DNA of 14,713 nucleotides from positions 1 to 14,713 of the forward strand of contig CAKSPP010000015.1 of assembly GCA_934481505.1 (NCBI GenBank). Direction: 5' to 3'. How positions within the stretch are numbered: position 1 is the first letter of the stretch; every line of letters starts with the position of its first letter. The translations under genes were made by a program, and so were the position numbers. Source of the stretch: an uncultured Eubacteriales bacterium. GTDB lineage: Bacteria > Bacillota > Clostridia > Oscillospirales > UBA644. Below are positions 7,601 through 14,713 of the stretch, piece by piece. The notes under the pieces were generated by a model that was given only the letters and a program-made list of their open reading frames with translations, did no database searches and was not told the origin of the DNA.

Positions 7601-7875
7601 GAATAACCGTTGCCGACAAAGAAGTTCTGACGGCTCTCGATTCAAGCAACGCAAACACTGCAAATCCCGAACTTTTCGGAACCGAAGAAATCGGGGAAGA
7701 GGAACTCCGTGCGAAATTTTCCGCCGTCAAAAGAACGCTTTCTTCGTTCGGCGAGCGGATAAGGTCGGGGGATATCTCAAAAACACTTCCGGATCTCAAA
7801 AACGAAGACCCGTGCAAATACTGCGGCTATAAAAAATTCTGCGAAAAAGCAAGGGAGGAAAACGAAGATGCCTGA
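4639..7875 (+). CDS. addB: ATP-dependent helicase/nuclease subunit AddB
   Basis: A 1078-residue protein, slightly shorter than the Bacillus protein (about 1166). ATG 4639 is preceded by GGAGG with a 5-base gap. The N-terminus has a Walker A motif GGFGSGKT at residues 9-16. The C-terminal RecB-family nuclease domain carries the DYKTG motif (D913, K915) and a downstream QLLMYL helix (Q933). Four cysteines flanking the nuclease, C762 and C1059-x2-C1062-x5-C1068, match the 4Fe-4S cluster ligands of AddB. With AddA it forms the AddAB complex that unwinds and degrades double-strand break ends and, at Chi-like sites, produces 3' single strands for RecA. In studied AddAB, AddB cuts the 5'-ended strand and its helicase-like domain reads Chi rather than translocating. 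Its end overlaps addA by 8 bases, so translation is coupled. All key residues are present. Confidence 0.97.
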   Translation: MKDFNIVFGGFGSGKTCEIMKRVKLSAEALAKRKAKGVCGRVYVLVPDQYTLAVERLYMSYLGEKLMVYVRVFSFKRFCLLALRQSGRESDVSLTDVGRNILALQAVDSVSPGFEYYPKGYKNVKFTSLLCDIFRNLKSRGVSPEYFYEVGKTAEDKKITDIALAYGAYTGLFSEEYFDPDDLHLSAAEEIEKDGVFSDAEIFVDGFKTFNAKEREVILSLYKSGAEVTVSALSDGKFRAESDSPMWGVEKNERQLISKIKKCGGKINATVLSDAKRFVTEDLSFLAKNIFEEDSTPYEKMPENISVYRASDLFDEVEYAASQISKLVREGYSYSDIAVTARDIDTYSGIIEPVFSEYGIPVFYHKKTPVKQKSPMTFILSVISSFVDGYNNENILSAFKTGFITDDADSVSLLERYFYKWPYAAKDFARPFTKSPSGFITEKMKEEEIAADKEKLEKLNGLRERFVETVSVFAAAGKRNTVRNYAKALYEVMTFVNMPEKIEKIADFYRDFDEHALYAEQLRVYDLIIKMLDETVFVSGDCEISAEDFRSVFLSAAENTDIAILPTSLDRVVAGTVAMIPFMSQKAVFILGCSDRTFPREVEGDALFSEKELELLAAKDIELGKTLDEKVNYEKFLFSLATSAASEKCYLSHPLKGLGTDAAGEYLARILKIFPSLKVKMPPSVVGYSGEEERIVNDRTAFSFYSKTASHSVASYLSDTSFAPFLENKEDGKETISPENSERLFGKDIYLSPSNTDKYAKCPYSFFLEYGLKIRPDERAELSSRELGNIVHKGLEKLLDAAEKDPGNISRLISEFEKEELEFLFGNTPVSDNFKAHFRNIMKKLERTLRRLVEEKRRSSFETFAFEKRVGRGKDDIPTVVLPLSSGSVAMGGIADRIDVFHGEKGDWFRVLDYKTGDKKYDEKKIEIGIDMQLLMYLCAIVESRGKALPAGVSYIRANPKPVSVSRYAAEAVREKAIKESYGKKGLGITVADKEVLTALDSSNANTANPELFGTEEIGEEELRAKFSAVKRTLSSFGERIRSGDISKTLPDLKNEDPCKYCGYKKFCEKAREENEDA

Positions 7876-10800
7876 ATGGACGAACGCCCAGAAGACGGCG
7901 ATATGTCTTGACGACGAGAATTCGGGAATTATCGTTTCCGCCGCCGCAGGTTCGGGAAAAACCGCCGTCCTTGCCGAAAGAATATCGCGGCACGCCGCCA
8001 CAGGCAAAGACCTTTCGGGGCTTATCGCGGTAACTTTTACGAGAGACGCCGCCTCCGAAATAAAAAACAGAGTGACGGAAGTTTTACGCCGCAAATACGC
8101 CGAAACAAAAGACACCGTTTTCAAAAAGGGTGCCGAGAGACTGCGTTACGCGAAAATCGGAACGATAGACAGCCTTTTTAAGACCGTGGTAAAAGAAAAT
8201 TTCGCGACCGTCGGAATTTCTCCCGATTTTTCCTATGTCGACGATACCGAAGACTTCGCGATAAAAGACGAAAACTTAAACGAAATTCTCGACGGATATT
8301 ATACCGATTACCGCAATAATTTCGAGGCATTTTTGTCGGTTTTCGGCGGAGACCGCGACGACGAGAAAATAAAAAATCTCATAAACGGGATCTATACTCA
8401 GCTCCTTTCCGTTCCTTTCTGGGAAAAATGGTTCGAAGAAAAAATCAAAAATTACAGTGACGCGAAATTCTTCACCGATGCCGCCTGCGAACTGTATTCG
8501 CCGCTTTTCGAAGAGTATGAAACGGTGTATAAAAAAACGCTTGAAAGCGGAATTGTCGGAACGGAGGGACTTCCGTTCTTTATGACGGAATACGCCTTTA
8601 TTTCAAAGATTTCGGCTCTTGTAAAAGAGAAAAAGTGGGACGAAACGGTAGAAGGTCTCACACTTCCCGATTTCGGCGAAAAACTGACGAAATTCAAACT
8701 TGAAAAGTCGGAAGAAAAAGAAATTTTCCAGAAATACAGAAACGATTTCAAAGAAAGAATTTTCAAAAACGAAATTTTCAAAATAAAGGCTGCCGACGCC
8801 GCAAAAGACCTTGAAAAATTAAAGCCGAGCGTCGTCTGTCTTTTCGAAATATTAAAAGAATACGATAAGAAAAACCTTGAAACATACGCAAAACTCGGCA
8901 GATATCCGATAGCCGCGATTTCTCGGTTCGCATTGTCGCTTGCCGTGTCGGAATACGACCACAAAACGCGAAATTTCGTTCCGACTGAGTTTGCGAAAAA
9001 GATGTCGGAAGAATATTTCGAAGTCATAATCGACGAATATCAGGATTCGAACGACTTGCAAGATCTTTTCTTTACCGCAATTTCAAACGGCGGCAAAAAC
9101 CTCTTTGTCGTCGGCGACGTAAAGCAGAGCATTTATAAATTCCGCTATGCCGAACCGAAGAATTTTATTCGCAAAACAAAGGAACTGCGGTGTCTTCATC
9201 TTTCGGAAAACTTCCGCAGCAAAAAGTCTATTCTCGATTTCACAAATTTTATCTGTTCGGGCGTTTTTTCGGAAAAACTCTATGAAAACCCATACCCCGA
9301 AGAAGACAGGCTTTCTGCTTTCCGCAAGGAAGAAGACGGGGGAGACGTCGAAATATATCTTGTCGACACTTTCGGGGCTGAAAGAAAAGACGAAGAACAG
9401 GCAAAATTCTGTGCCGATAAAATCAAGGAAATCATTCGTTCGGGCTATGAAATTTTCGATAAAAACCTCGGCAGAAGACGCCCTGCGGCTTTTTCCGATT
9501 TCGCAATTCTCGTGCCGACGGGTCGCCTTGTCAAAATCCACGAAGACGCTTTGAAAAAAGCCGGAATTCCCGCGGTTTCGGACGTTACCGCGTCGATTTT
9601 CGATACCGTCGAAGTCAACGTTATGATTTCGCTTCTTGAAGCGGTCGACAACCCCTATAATGACCTGTCGCTTGCCGCCGCAATGCTCTCGGATATCTTC
9701 GCTTTTACCGAAGACGAAATTTCCGAAATAAGGGGCGGAAACCGCAATGTGTCGCTTTACGAAAACTGTCTTGCGGCAGAACCCGAAAACGAAAAAATCG
9801 CAAATCTTCTTCATTCTCTCCGCCGGTTCCGACTGCTTTCCGAAAATATGACAGCCGACAGGCTTCTGTGGAAAATGCTTACCGAAACCGATTTTATAAC
9901 CAAAGCCGCCTGCGGAGAATTCGGATATGTAAAACGCGATAATCTGCTGCGTTTTTACGAATTTTCAAAAAAATATACCGACGCTTTTTCGGGAGGGCTT
10001 TACGGCTTTCTTTCCTTTATCGACGTCGCACGACAAAAAGAGGCGAAAGAAGAATTCGCGTTTTCGGGCGGAAACTATGTCCGCGTTATGACTCACCATA
10101 AATCAAAGGGGCTTGAATTCCCGATCTGTATTCTTTCCTCGGCGTTTTATTCTTATAACGGCAGCGACGGCGACTATCTTTTCGACCGTCGGTTCGGGTT
10201 CGTGAGCGGAGACGTGAGCGAGGACGGATTTTTCAAATATAAAACGCTCCATTGCGAAATCGCGAAAGCTTACGACAGATGTGCGTCAAAAGCGGAAAAA
10301 ATGAGGGTTTTATACGTTGCTCTGACAAGGGCGAGGGACAGACTCATAATCGTCGGAGGAACAAATACCGAAAAAATCGCCGAAGAAGCGGCGTTCGGTG
10401 CCGACCTTAAAAACGGTGTTCCTCTTTTGCGGACGGAAAATTCAAACTCTCTCGGAAAACTCATAATGTCCGCTTTGATATACTACCCGAATATCGTTTC
10501 TCCCTTTGATTTTCCGAATTCTTCGGGCGACGACAGATTTTTCCCGATAAAGGTGCTTCCTGCCGAAATTTCGGAAAAAGAAACCGAAGAAACGGAAGAA
10601 AAAGAGACGGTTGACGTCGATATCTCGAAAATAAAAGAAAATATTTCGTTTGAATACGACGCTTCTCTTTCGAAAATTCCCGCAAAACTTTCGGTAACCG
10701 AGCTTGTAAAAACGCGTTATCGCGAAGACGCCGACGGCGACTTGCTTATCGCCGACGCTCCGACCGTCCGCCGTCCCGAATTTATCGACGGCAAAAAAGA

Positions 10801-11296
10801 CGGCACGTTTTTCGGGAACGCAATGCACCGTTTTCTCAATTTTGCCGACCTTGAAAAAAGCTTTGAAACCGAGCGTGCAAGGCTCATTGCCGAAAAGAAG
10901 ATAACCGCCGCCGAGGCTGCCGTCCTGCGGAAAGAAAAGGTCGAAGAATATAAGAAAAGCGACGTTTACAAGGCGGTGAAAAACGCTCCCGAAGTTATTC
11001 GCGAAGAAGATTTCGTCGTCCCCGTTCCTGCGTCTTTTTACGATAAAACCGCGACGGGCGGAGAGGTGCTTTTGCAGGGTGCAATGGACATCTGCTGCAT
11101 TTACGACGACGGACTTGTTATTGTCGACTACAAAACCGACAGGCTTTCGGAAGAAGAGCTGATAAGCAAGTATTCTTTCCAGCTTTACCTCTATTCGGTA
11201 GCTGCGGAAAAGATGTATTCTCTCCCTGTAAAAAAGGCTTACATCTGGTCGTTCGGTCTCGGAAAAGGAATAGACGTAACACCTTTCTTTGCTTGA
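7868..11296 (+). CDS. addA: ATP-dependent helicase/nuclease subunit AddA
   Basis: A 1142-residue UvrD/Rep-type (SF1A) helicase fused to a RecB-family nuclease, near the usual AddA length (about 1200). Visible helicase motifs: a Q-motif region (WTNAQKTAI), Walker A AAAGSGKT (25-32), Walker B IIDEYQDSN (D389, E390), motif III GDVKQSIYKFR (Q420), motif V-like MTHHKSKGLEFP (741-752) and motif VI YVALTRARDRL (R821). The nuclease has FGNAMHRFLNF with a catalytic-type His, an LLQGAMD segment, and VDYKTD (D1087, K1089) followed by YSFQLYLYS. AddA supplies the 3'-5' translocation motor and cuts the 3'-ended strand before Chi. ATG 7868 lies inside the last codons of addB, with GGGAGG about 8-10 bases upstream. 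The -35 element of the next promoter overlaps its stop codon. No key motif is missing. Confidence 0.97.
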   Translation: MPEWTNAQKTAICLDDENSGIIVSAAAGSGKTAVLAERISRHAATGKDLSGLIAVTFTRDAASEIKNRVTEVLRRKYAETKDTVFKKGAERLRYAKIGTIDSLFKTVVKENFATVGISPDFSYVDDTEDFAIKDENLNEILDGYYTDYRNNFEAFLSVFGGDRDDEKIKNLINGIYTQLLSVPFWEKWFEEKIKNYSDAKFFTDAACELYSPLFEEYETVYKKTLESGIVGTEGLPFFMTEYAFISKISALVKEKKWDETVEGLTLPDFGEKLTKFKLEKSEEKEIFQKYRNDFKERIFKNEIFKIKAADAAKDLEKLKPSVVCLFEILKEYDKKNLETYAKLGRYPIAAISRFALSLAVSEYDHKTRNFVPTEFAKKMSEEYFEVIIDEYQDSNDLQDLFFTAISNGGKNLFVVGDVKQSIYKFRYAEPKNFIRKTKELRCLHLSENFRSKKSILDFTNFICSGVFSEKLYENPYPEEDRLSAFRKEEDGGDVEIYLVDTFGAERKDEEQAKFCADKIKEIIRSGYEIFDKNLGRRRPAAFSDFAILVPTGRLVKIHEDALKKAGIPAVSDVTASIFDTVEVNVMISLLEAVDNPYNDLSLAAAMLSDIFAFTEDEISEIRGGNRNVSLYENCLAAEPENEKIANLLHSLRRFRLLSENMTADRLLWKMLTETDFITKAACGEFGYVKRDNLLRFYEFSKKYTDAFSGGLYGFLSFIDVARQKEAKEEFAFSGGNYVRVMTHHKSKGLEFPICILSSAFYSYNGSDGDYLFDRRFGFVSGDVSEDGFFKYKTLHCEIAKAYDRCASKAEKMRVLYVALTRARDRLIIVGGTNTEKIAEEAAFGADLKNGVPLLRTENSNSLGKLIMSALIYYPNIVSPFDFPNSSGDDRFFPIKVLPAEISEKETEETEEKETVDVDISKIKENISFEYDASLSKIPAKLSVTELVKTRYREDADGDLLIADAPTVRRPEFIDGKKDGTFFGNAMHRFLNFADLEKSFETERARLIAEKKITAAEAAVLRKEKVEEYKKSDVYKAVKNAPEVIREEDFVVPVPASFYDKTATGGEVLLQGAMDICCIYDDGLVIVDYKTDRLSEEELISKYSFQLYLYSVAAEKMYSLPVKKAYIWSFGLGKGIDVTPFFA

Positions 11297-11321
11297 AAAG
11301 TTCATAATTATATGCTAAAAT
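11293..11321 (+). promoter_or_regulatory. Extended -10 promoter for the NadE-like gene and recD2
   Basis: TTGAAA (11293-11298), a 17-base spacer ending TGC, and TAAAAT (11316-11321) make an extended -10 sigma-A-type promoter. The -35 overlaps the addA stop codon (11294-11296). No terminator lies between addA and the next gene, so read-through from addBA is also likely. Confidence 0.5.
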
Positions 11322-11353
11322 GATATCATCACCTGAAAGGAAGAAATTTTTAT

Positions 11354-12769
11354 ATGAAAATAGTTACCTGTGTTTTCCCGATAACTTTGGGAAAACCCTT
11401 GGAAAATGCCGAAAAAATGATTGAAATTGCCGAAAAAAATCCCGGCGACGTTTATCTTTTCCCTGCATATGCTTTGAGCGGCGTTTCCATCGCCAAAATA
11501 TCGGGACTTTCGTCTTTCAAGGAAGAAAGCGAAAAAGCTCTCGACAGACTTTGTTCTTACACCGAAAACAACAAAAAGGTTTTTGTAACCGCCACTTTTA
11601 CCGAGGGCAATATTGCAATTTACGACGGCGACGTCAATAAGAGCGGCAAATTCACAAAAGAAAAGCTTACTTTTGCGATTTCGCAATCGGGCAACGAAAA
11701 CGCCGACATCATGCTCGTTCCGACGGCAATGCCGTCTTACCCCTGCATTAAAAACGACGTTTCCGAATTCTGTGCGGCAATTTCGACCGAGAAAAAATGC
11801 GTTGTCGCGGTTGCAAATTCAGGCTACGGCGAAAGCACCGCAGACGATGTTTTCAAGGGTTTCTGCGGCGTTTTCAAAGACGGCACGATAACCGCGTTTA
11901 TGTCAGAAGACAAGCCCGAAACCGTCGTTGCCACAGCGGAATACGACAAAACGACGGGCATTAAATATTCCCGTCCGAAAAAGGCTGCCGGAAAAATTCC
12001 TTACTACACGAAAAACGACACGACTCTTTATGTCACCGACTATGCTCTTTTGCAGAAAGAAGCTCTCTACTCCCGTGCGAAATTCATGGGCGTAAAGAAA
12101 CTTTTTGTCGAAGCGGAAGAAACTTCCGAGGGATACCTTGCGTTGTATATCCTTTCCGAAACCGCAAAAGACCTTAAAATGAAATCGGAAAAAGTCACCG
12201 TTTTCACTTGCTCGGATAATATAGCGGCACTTTCCCGCAAATTCGGCTTTTCCGTTATTTCCGACCTTGACGGTTCGGCAAGAGAAATCAAGGCGAAAAT
12301 TCTCGACCGTGCCGAAAAGGAAAAGGCTCTTGTCGTCGGCACCGTAACCCTTTCCGACCTTGCTTACGGCGAGATTTCGCCGCTTTGCGAAACGCTCTGC
12401 CACTATAACATAAACGCAACTCTGCCGCGTACCGTTTTGTGGGACGAGGTTAAAACCGTTTATAAAGACGACGCCGAAACTCTCGAAAAGGTTTCCGCCG
12501 TCTGCGAAAAAGAAAAAGATCCGAAAACCGATCTCTGCGATTTCTGGGTTTACTATTTCGCAAAACACGGAATGAAATCGACCGATCTTCTTAACTACGC
12601 TCTTGCGACCTTTGACGAATATGACGACGACGTTATAAACGACGCGTTCGAATTCTTCAAGCCCGCATATATCAAAAATCAGCAGATCCGCTCCGCAGAG
12701 CCGGAGGGGGCAAACGCCGTAGGCTTTATTCTGCCTTACATTCCGACCGACGCCGTTTACGACATGTAA
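11354..12769 (+). CDS. Degenerate NAD+ synthetase (NadE)-like protein, probable pseudoenzyme
   Basis: A 471-residue soluble protein with the two-domain order of glutamine-dependent NAD+ synthetase, but shorter than the usual roughly 640. The nitrilase-like part (about 1-200) keeps SGYGESTADDVF (156-167), close to the NadE GxGESTxDxVF signature, and ADIMLVPTAMP near the core strand. The synthetase-like part (about 225-471) keeps VVGTVTLSDLAYGE (327-340), YNINATLPRT (351-360), LCDFWVYYFAKHGM (394-407) and QQIRSAEPEG (443-452), paralleling NadE C-terminal motifs. Catalysis looks lost: the nitrilase Glu of FPELSLTGY is A38 in FPAYALSGV; the Cys of the ICED motif aligns with S110; the intervening Lys-bearing segment is missing; and the ATP-binding SGGLDST is EETSEGY (255-261). 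The frame is unbroken and codon choice resembles its neighbours, arguing against decay. AGGAAG lies about 10 bases before ATG 11354. Function unknown; a regulatory or scaffold role is conjecture. Confidence 0.75.
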   Translation: MKIVTCVFPITLGKPLENAEKMIEIAEKNPGDVYLFPAYALSGVSIAKISGLSSFKEESEKALDRLCSYTENNKKVFVTATFTEGNIAIYDGDVNKSGKFTKEKLTFAISQSGNENADIMLVPTAMPSYPCIKNDVSEFCAAISTEKKCVVAVANSGYGESTADDVFKGFCGVFKDGTITAFMSEDKPETVVATAEYDKTTGIKYSRPKKAAGKIPYYTKNDTTLYVTDYALLQKEALYSRAKFMGVKKLFVEAEETSEGYLALYILSETAKDLKMKSEKVTVFTCSDNIAALSRKFGFSVISDLDGSAREIKAKILDRAEKEKALVVGTVTLSDLAYGEISPLCETLCHYNINATLPRTVLWDEVKTVYKDDAETLEKVSAVCEKEKDPKTDLCDFWVYYFAKHGMKSTDLLNYALATFDEYDDDVINDAFEFFKPAYIKNQQIRSAEPEGANAVGFILPYIPTDAVYDM

Positions 12770-12783
12770 TCCGAGAAAAAACC

Positions 12784-14713
12784 ATGATGATTGAGGGAAT
12801 TACCGACAACATAATATACCGTAACGACGACACCGGCTACACCGTTCTCGAACTCGAAACATACGAGGGGACGGTCTGTGTTGTCGGAATTATGCCCATG
12901 GTTTCCGCAGGCGAATATATTGAGGCGGAGGGGGACTATACTCTCCACCACAATTACGGCAGACAGTTTGTCGTGTCGTCTTACGAAACGGCTCTTCCCG
13001 CAACCGAAACGGCGATGCTCAAATATCTCTCTTCGGGCGTTATCAAGGGGATAGGTCCGAAGACCGCAAAGCAGATAGTCGAAAAATTCGGCCCCGCAAC
13101 TTTCAATATTATCGAAAAATATCCCGAGGAACTCGAAACCATAAGAGGGATATCCCGAAGCCGTGCCGAGCAGATTCAGAACAGCTATCTCGAAACTTCG
13201 GGCGTTAAAAATATTCTCCTTTCTTTTCAGCAGTTCGGCTTTACCGCCGCAGCGGCTTTCCGCGTCTATAAGGAATGGGGACCGAACGCCTACGAAATAA
13301 TCAAAAAAAATCCTTACAGGCTCTGCGACATCAAAGGTTTTTCCTTTGAAAAAGCCGACGCCGTCGCCCTTTCTATGGAGGGCGAAAAAGACCGCCCGGA
13401 AAGGGTAAAAGCCGCTCTTTCTTATATTCTCGAACATAATCTTTACGGCAACGGACATACTTTTCTGCCGAAAGAAAAACTTGTCGCCGCAGCCTCGGGT
13501 CTTCTCGAACTTCCCGAAGAGACGGTCTTGGAAAACCTTGAAGTTTTGATACAGACAGGCAAACTCGTTTTTGTCGAAAAAATAAGCAATACGAACGGCG
13601 TTTACCTTGCAAAAGCCTATGAAAGCGAAAAAAATATCGCCGACAGGGTGGTGCTTTCTTCGGCGTTTTCCCACGACTACGACGGAAATTTCGAAAAGGA
13701 TATAAAGTCGATCGAAAAGGAACTCGGAATAGTTTTCGCCGAAAAACAGAGGGAAGCGATAAAAGAATCGGTCTGCCACGGCGTTTTTATCCTTACCGGA
13801 GGTCCCGGAACGGGAAAGACGACGACTCTCCGCGGCATTGTAAGCATGCTCGAAAAAAAAGGACTTACCTATACGCTTGCCGCCCCGACCGGAAGAGCCG
13901 CGAAACGCATTTCCGAACTTTGCCAAAAGGACGCGAAAACAATACATCGCCTGCTTGAATTCACGCAGGACGGTGACGGCGGAAAATTCGCGAGAAACAA
14001 GTCGAACCCTCTTGATTTCGACGTCGTTATCGTCGACGAGGCGTCAATGGTCGATTTTCTGCTTTTCAACAGCCTTCTTGAAGCTCTGCCGATATCTTCG
14101 TCGGTAATTCTTGTCGGCGACGTGAACCAGCTGCCGCCCGTGGGTCCCGGAAGCGTCCTCAAAGACATGATAGGCAGCGGAAGCGTAAAAACCGTCGTCT
14201 TAAACGAGATTTTCAGACAGGCGGAACAGAGCCTTATAGTAACGAACGCCCATAAAATAATAAACGGGGTTTTCCCCGAAATAAAGCGGACGGATAACGA
14301 CTTTTTCTTTCTTCCCGCCCGCTCTGCCGAAGAAGTCGTTTCAAAAGTCTGCGACCTTTACGCGAAAAGACTTCCCGCGGCTTACGGCTTTGACCCGATA
14401 ACCGATATTCAGGTGCTTTCCCCGACAAGAAAAGGAATAACCGGCACCGTAAACCTTAACGACGCCTTGAAAGACAGGGTAAATCCGTCGTCCGAACTTG
14501 AAAAATGCCTGCGTGCAAAGGGCAGAATTTTTTACCGCGGCGACAAAGTAATGCAGACAAAAAACAACTATGACGCCGTTTTCGAGCGTGATAACGGCGA
14601 AGTCGATACAGGCGTTTTTAACGGAGACATCGGAATGGTAACTCAGGTGCTTCCCGCCCAGGAAAGCGTTATAATCCGCTTTGACGACAGGGAAATATGC
14701 TATACTTCCGAAA
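12784..14713 (+). CDS. recD2: RecD2-type SF1B DNA helicase (partial, C-terminus off window)
   Basis: The first 643 residues of an ATP-dependent 5'-3' helicase of the RecD2 (YrrC) family, usually 740-800 long. Layout: an N-terminal OB-like part (about 1-75, EGITDNIIYRNDDTGYTVLE), helix-hairpin-helix repeats (SSGVIKGIGPKTAKQIVEKF at 83-102 and TIRGISRSRAEQI further on), then the helicase core with Walker A GGPGTGKT (339-346), APTGRAAKRI, Walker B VDEASM (D418, E419), motif III GDVNQLPPVGPG (445-456), NEIFRQAEQS, FYRGDKVMQTKNNYD (from 583) and FNGDIGMV. The window ends before the last motif. RecD2 proteins occur without RecBC and act in recombination and fork repair. ATG 12784 starts 14 bases after the NadE-like stop, with only a weak GAG-A-rich SD and a tandem second ATG, suggesting coupled translation. 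Confidence 0.95.
   Translation, partial: MMIEGITDNIIYRNDDTGYTVLELETYEGTVCVVGIMPMVSAGEYIEAEGDYTLHHNYGRQFVVSSYETALPATETAMLKYLSSGVIKGIGPKTAKQIVEKFGPATFNIIEKYPEELETIRGISRSRAEQIQNSYLETSGVKNILLSFQQFGFTAAAAFRVYKEWGPNAYEIIKKNPYRLCDIKGFSFEKADAVALSMEGEKDRPERVKAALSYILEHNLYGNGHTFLPKEKLVAAASGLLELPEETVLENLEVLIQTGKLVFVEKISNTNGVYLAKAYESEKNIADRVVLSSAFSHDYDGNFEKDIKSIEKELGIVFAEKQREAIKESVCHGVFILTGGPGTGKTTTLRGIVSMLEKKGLTYTLAAPTGRAAKRISELCQKDAKTIHRLLEFTQDGDGGKFARNKSNPLDFDVVIVDEASMVDFLLFNSLLEALPISSSVILVGDVNQLPPVGPGSVLKDMIGSGSVKTVVLNEIFRQAEQSLIVTNAHKIINGVFPEIKRTDNDFFFLPARSAEEVVSKVCDLYAKRLPAAYGFDPITDIQVLSPTRKGITGTVNLNDALKDRVNPSSELEKCLRAKGRIFYRGDKVMQTKNNYDAVFERDNGEVDTGVFNGDIGMVTQVLPAQESVIIRFDDREICYTSE

Noticed and set aside
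11354..12769. Calling this gene a functional NAD+ synthetase (nadE)
   Set aside because: No SGGxDS loop exists anywhere in the protein, and the nitrilase Glu and Cys motifs are absent, so the enzyme name would mislead.
11354..12769. Calling this gene a decaying pseudogene
   Set aside because: 471 codons are open with no frameshift or internal stop, a promoter and RBS are visible, and codon choice resembles neighbouring genes.
12757..13947. A 396-codon open frame on the minus strand opposite recD2
   Set aside because: The plus strand encodes RecD2 with all expected motifs. The minus frame gives a Phe/Arg-rich product with no recognisable motif, a product of the GAA/TTC-rich codon usage. Similar long antisense frames occur opposite addA (9083-9814, 10442-11305) and the NadE-like gene (11903-12568).

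Overview
The window looks like chromosomal DNA of an endospore-forming Clostridia-type Firmicute. The strongest evidence is an intact gene for the late forespore sigma factor SigG (minus strand, 3774-4541). It is supported by an AddAB-type (not RecBCD-type) recombination nuclease, AGGAGG-like ribosome binding sites and sigma-A-like promoters. Genus cannot be told from the sequence. No RNA gene, insertion sequence, CRISPR array or attachment site was seen, and no gene-free stretch exceeds 150 bases.

Region 1 (1-3673) is a cell-surface glycan region. On the minus strand, a partial polysaccharide flippase-like gene (1-379) follows an acyltransferase-3 family membrane protein (394-1443). Divergently, on the plus strand, two further acyltransferase-3 family proteins (1623-2624 and 2621-3673) are coupled by an ATGA overlap. 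Back-to-back promoters lie between the two units (1515-1594), and a bidirectional hairpin terminator (3675-3705) closes the region.

Region 2 (3700-4640) holds sigG on the minus strand. Upstream is a sequence fitting the forespore sigma-F promoter consensus. A strong-looking sigma-A-type promoter sits just past the sigG stop codon and points into sigG antisense, toward addB.

Region 3 (4639-14713) is a plus-strand DNA repair cluster: addB, addA (8-base overlap), a 471-residue protein, and recD2 (truncated by the window end). AddAB resects double-strand breaks for RecA loading; RecD2 is a 5'-3' SF1B helicase.

The most unusual item is the 471-residue protein between addA and recD2 (11354-12769). 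It has the two-domain layout of glutamine-dependent NAD+ synthetase (nitrilase-like domain plus ATP-pyrophosphatase-like domain). However, the nitrilase catalytic Glu and Cys are replaced, the segment carrying the catalytic Lys appears deleted, and the ATP-binding SGGxDS loop is replaced. The frame is intact and its own promoter is visible, so it reads as an expressed pseudoenzyme linked to recombination genes rather than a decaying pseudogene.
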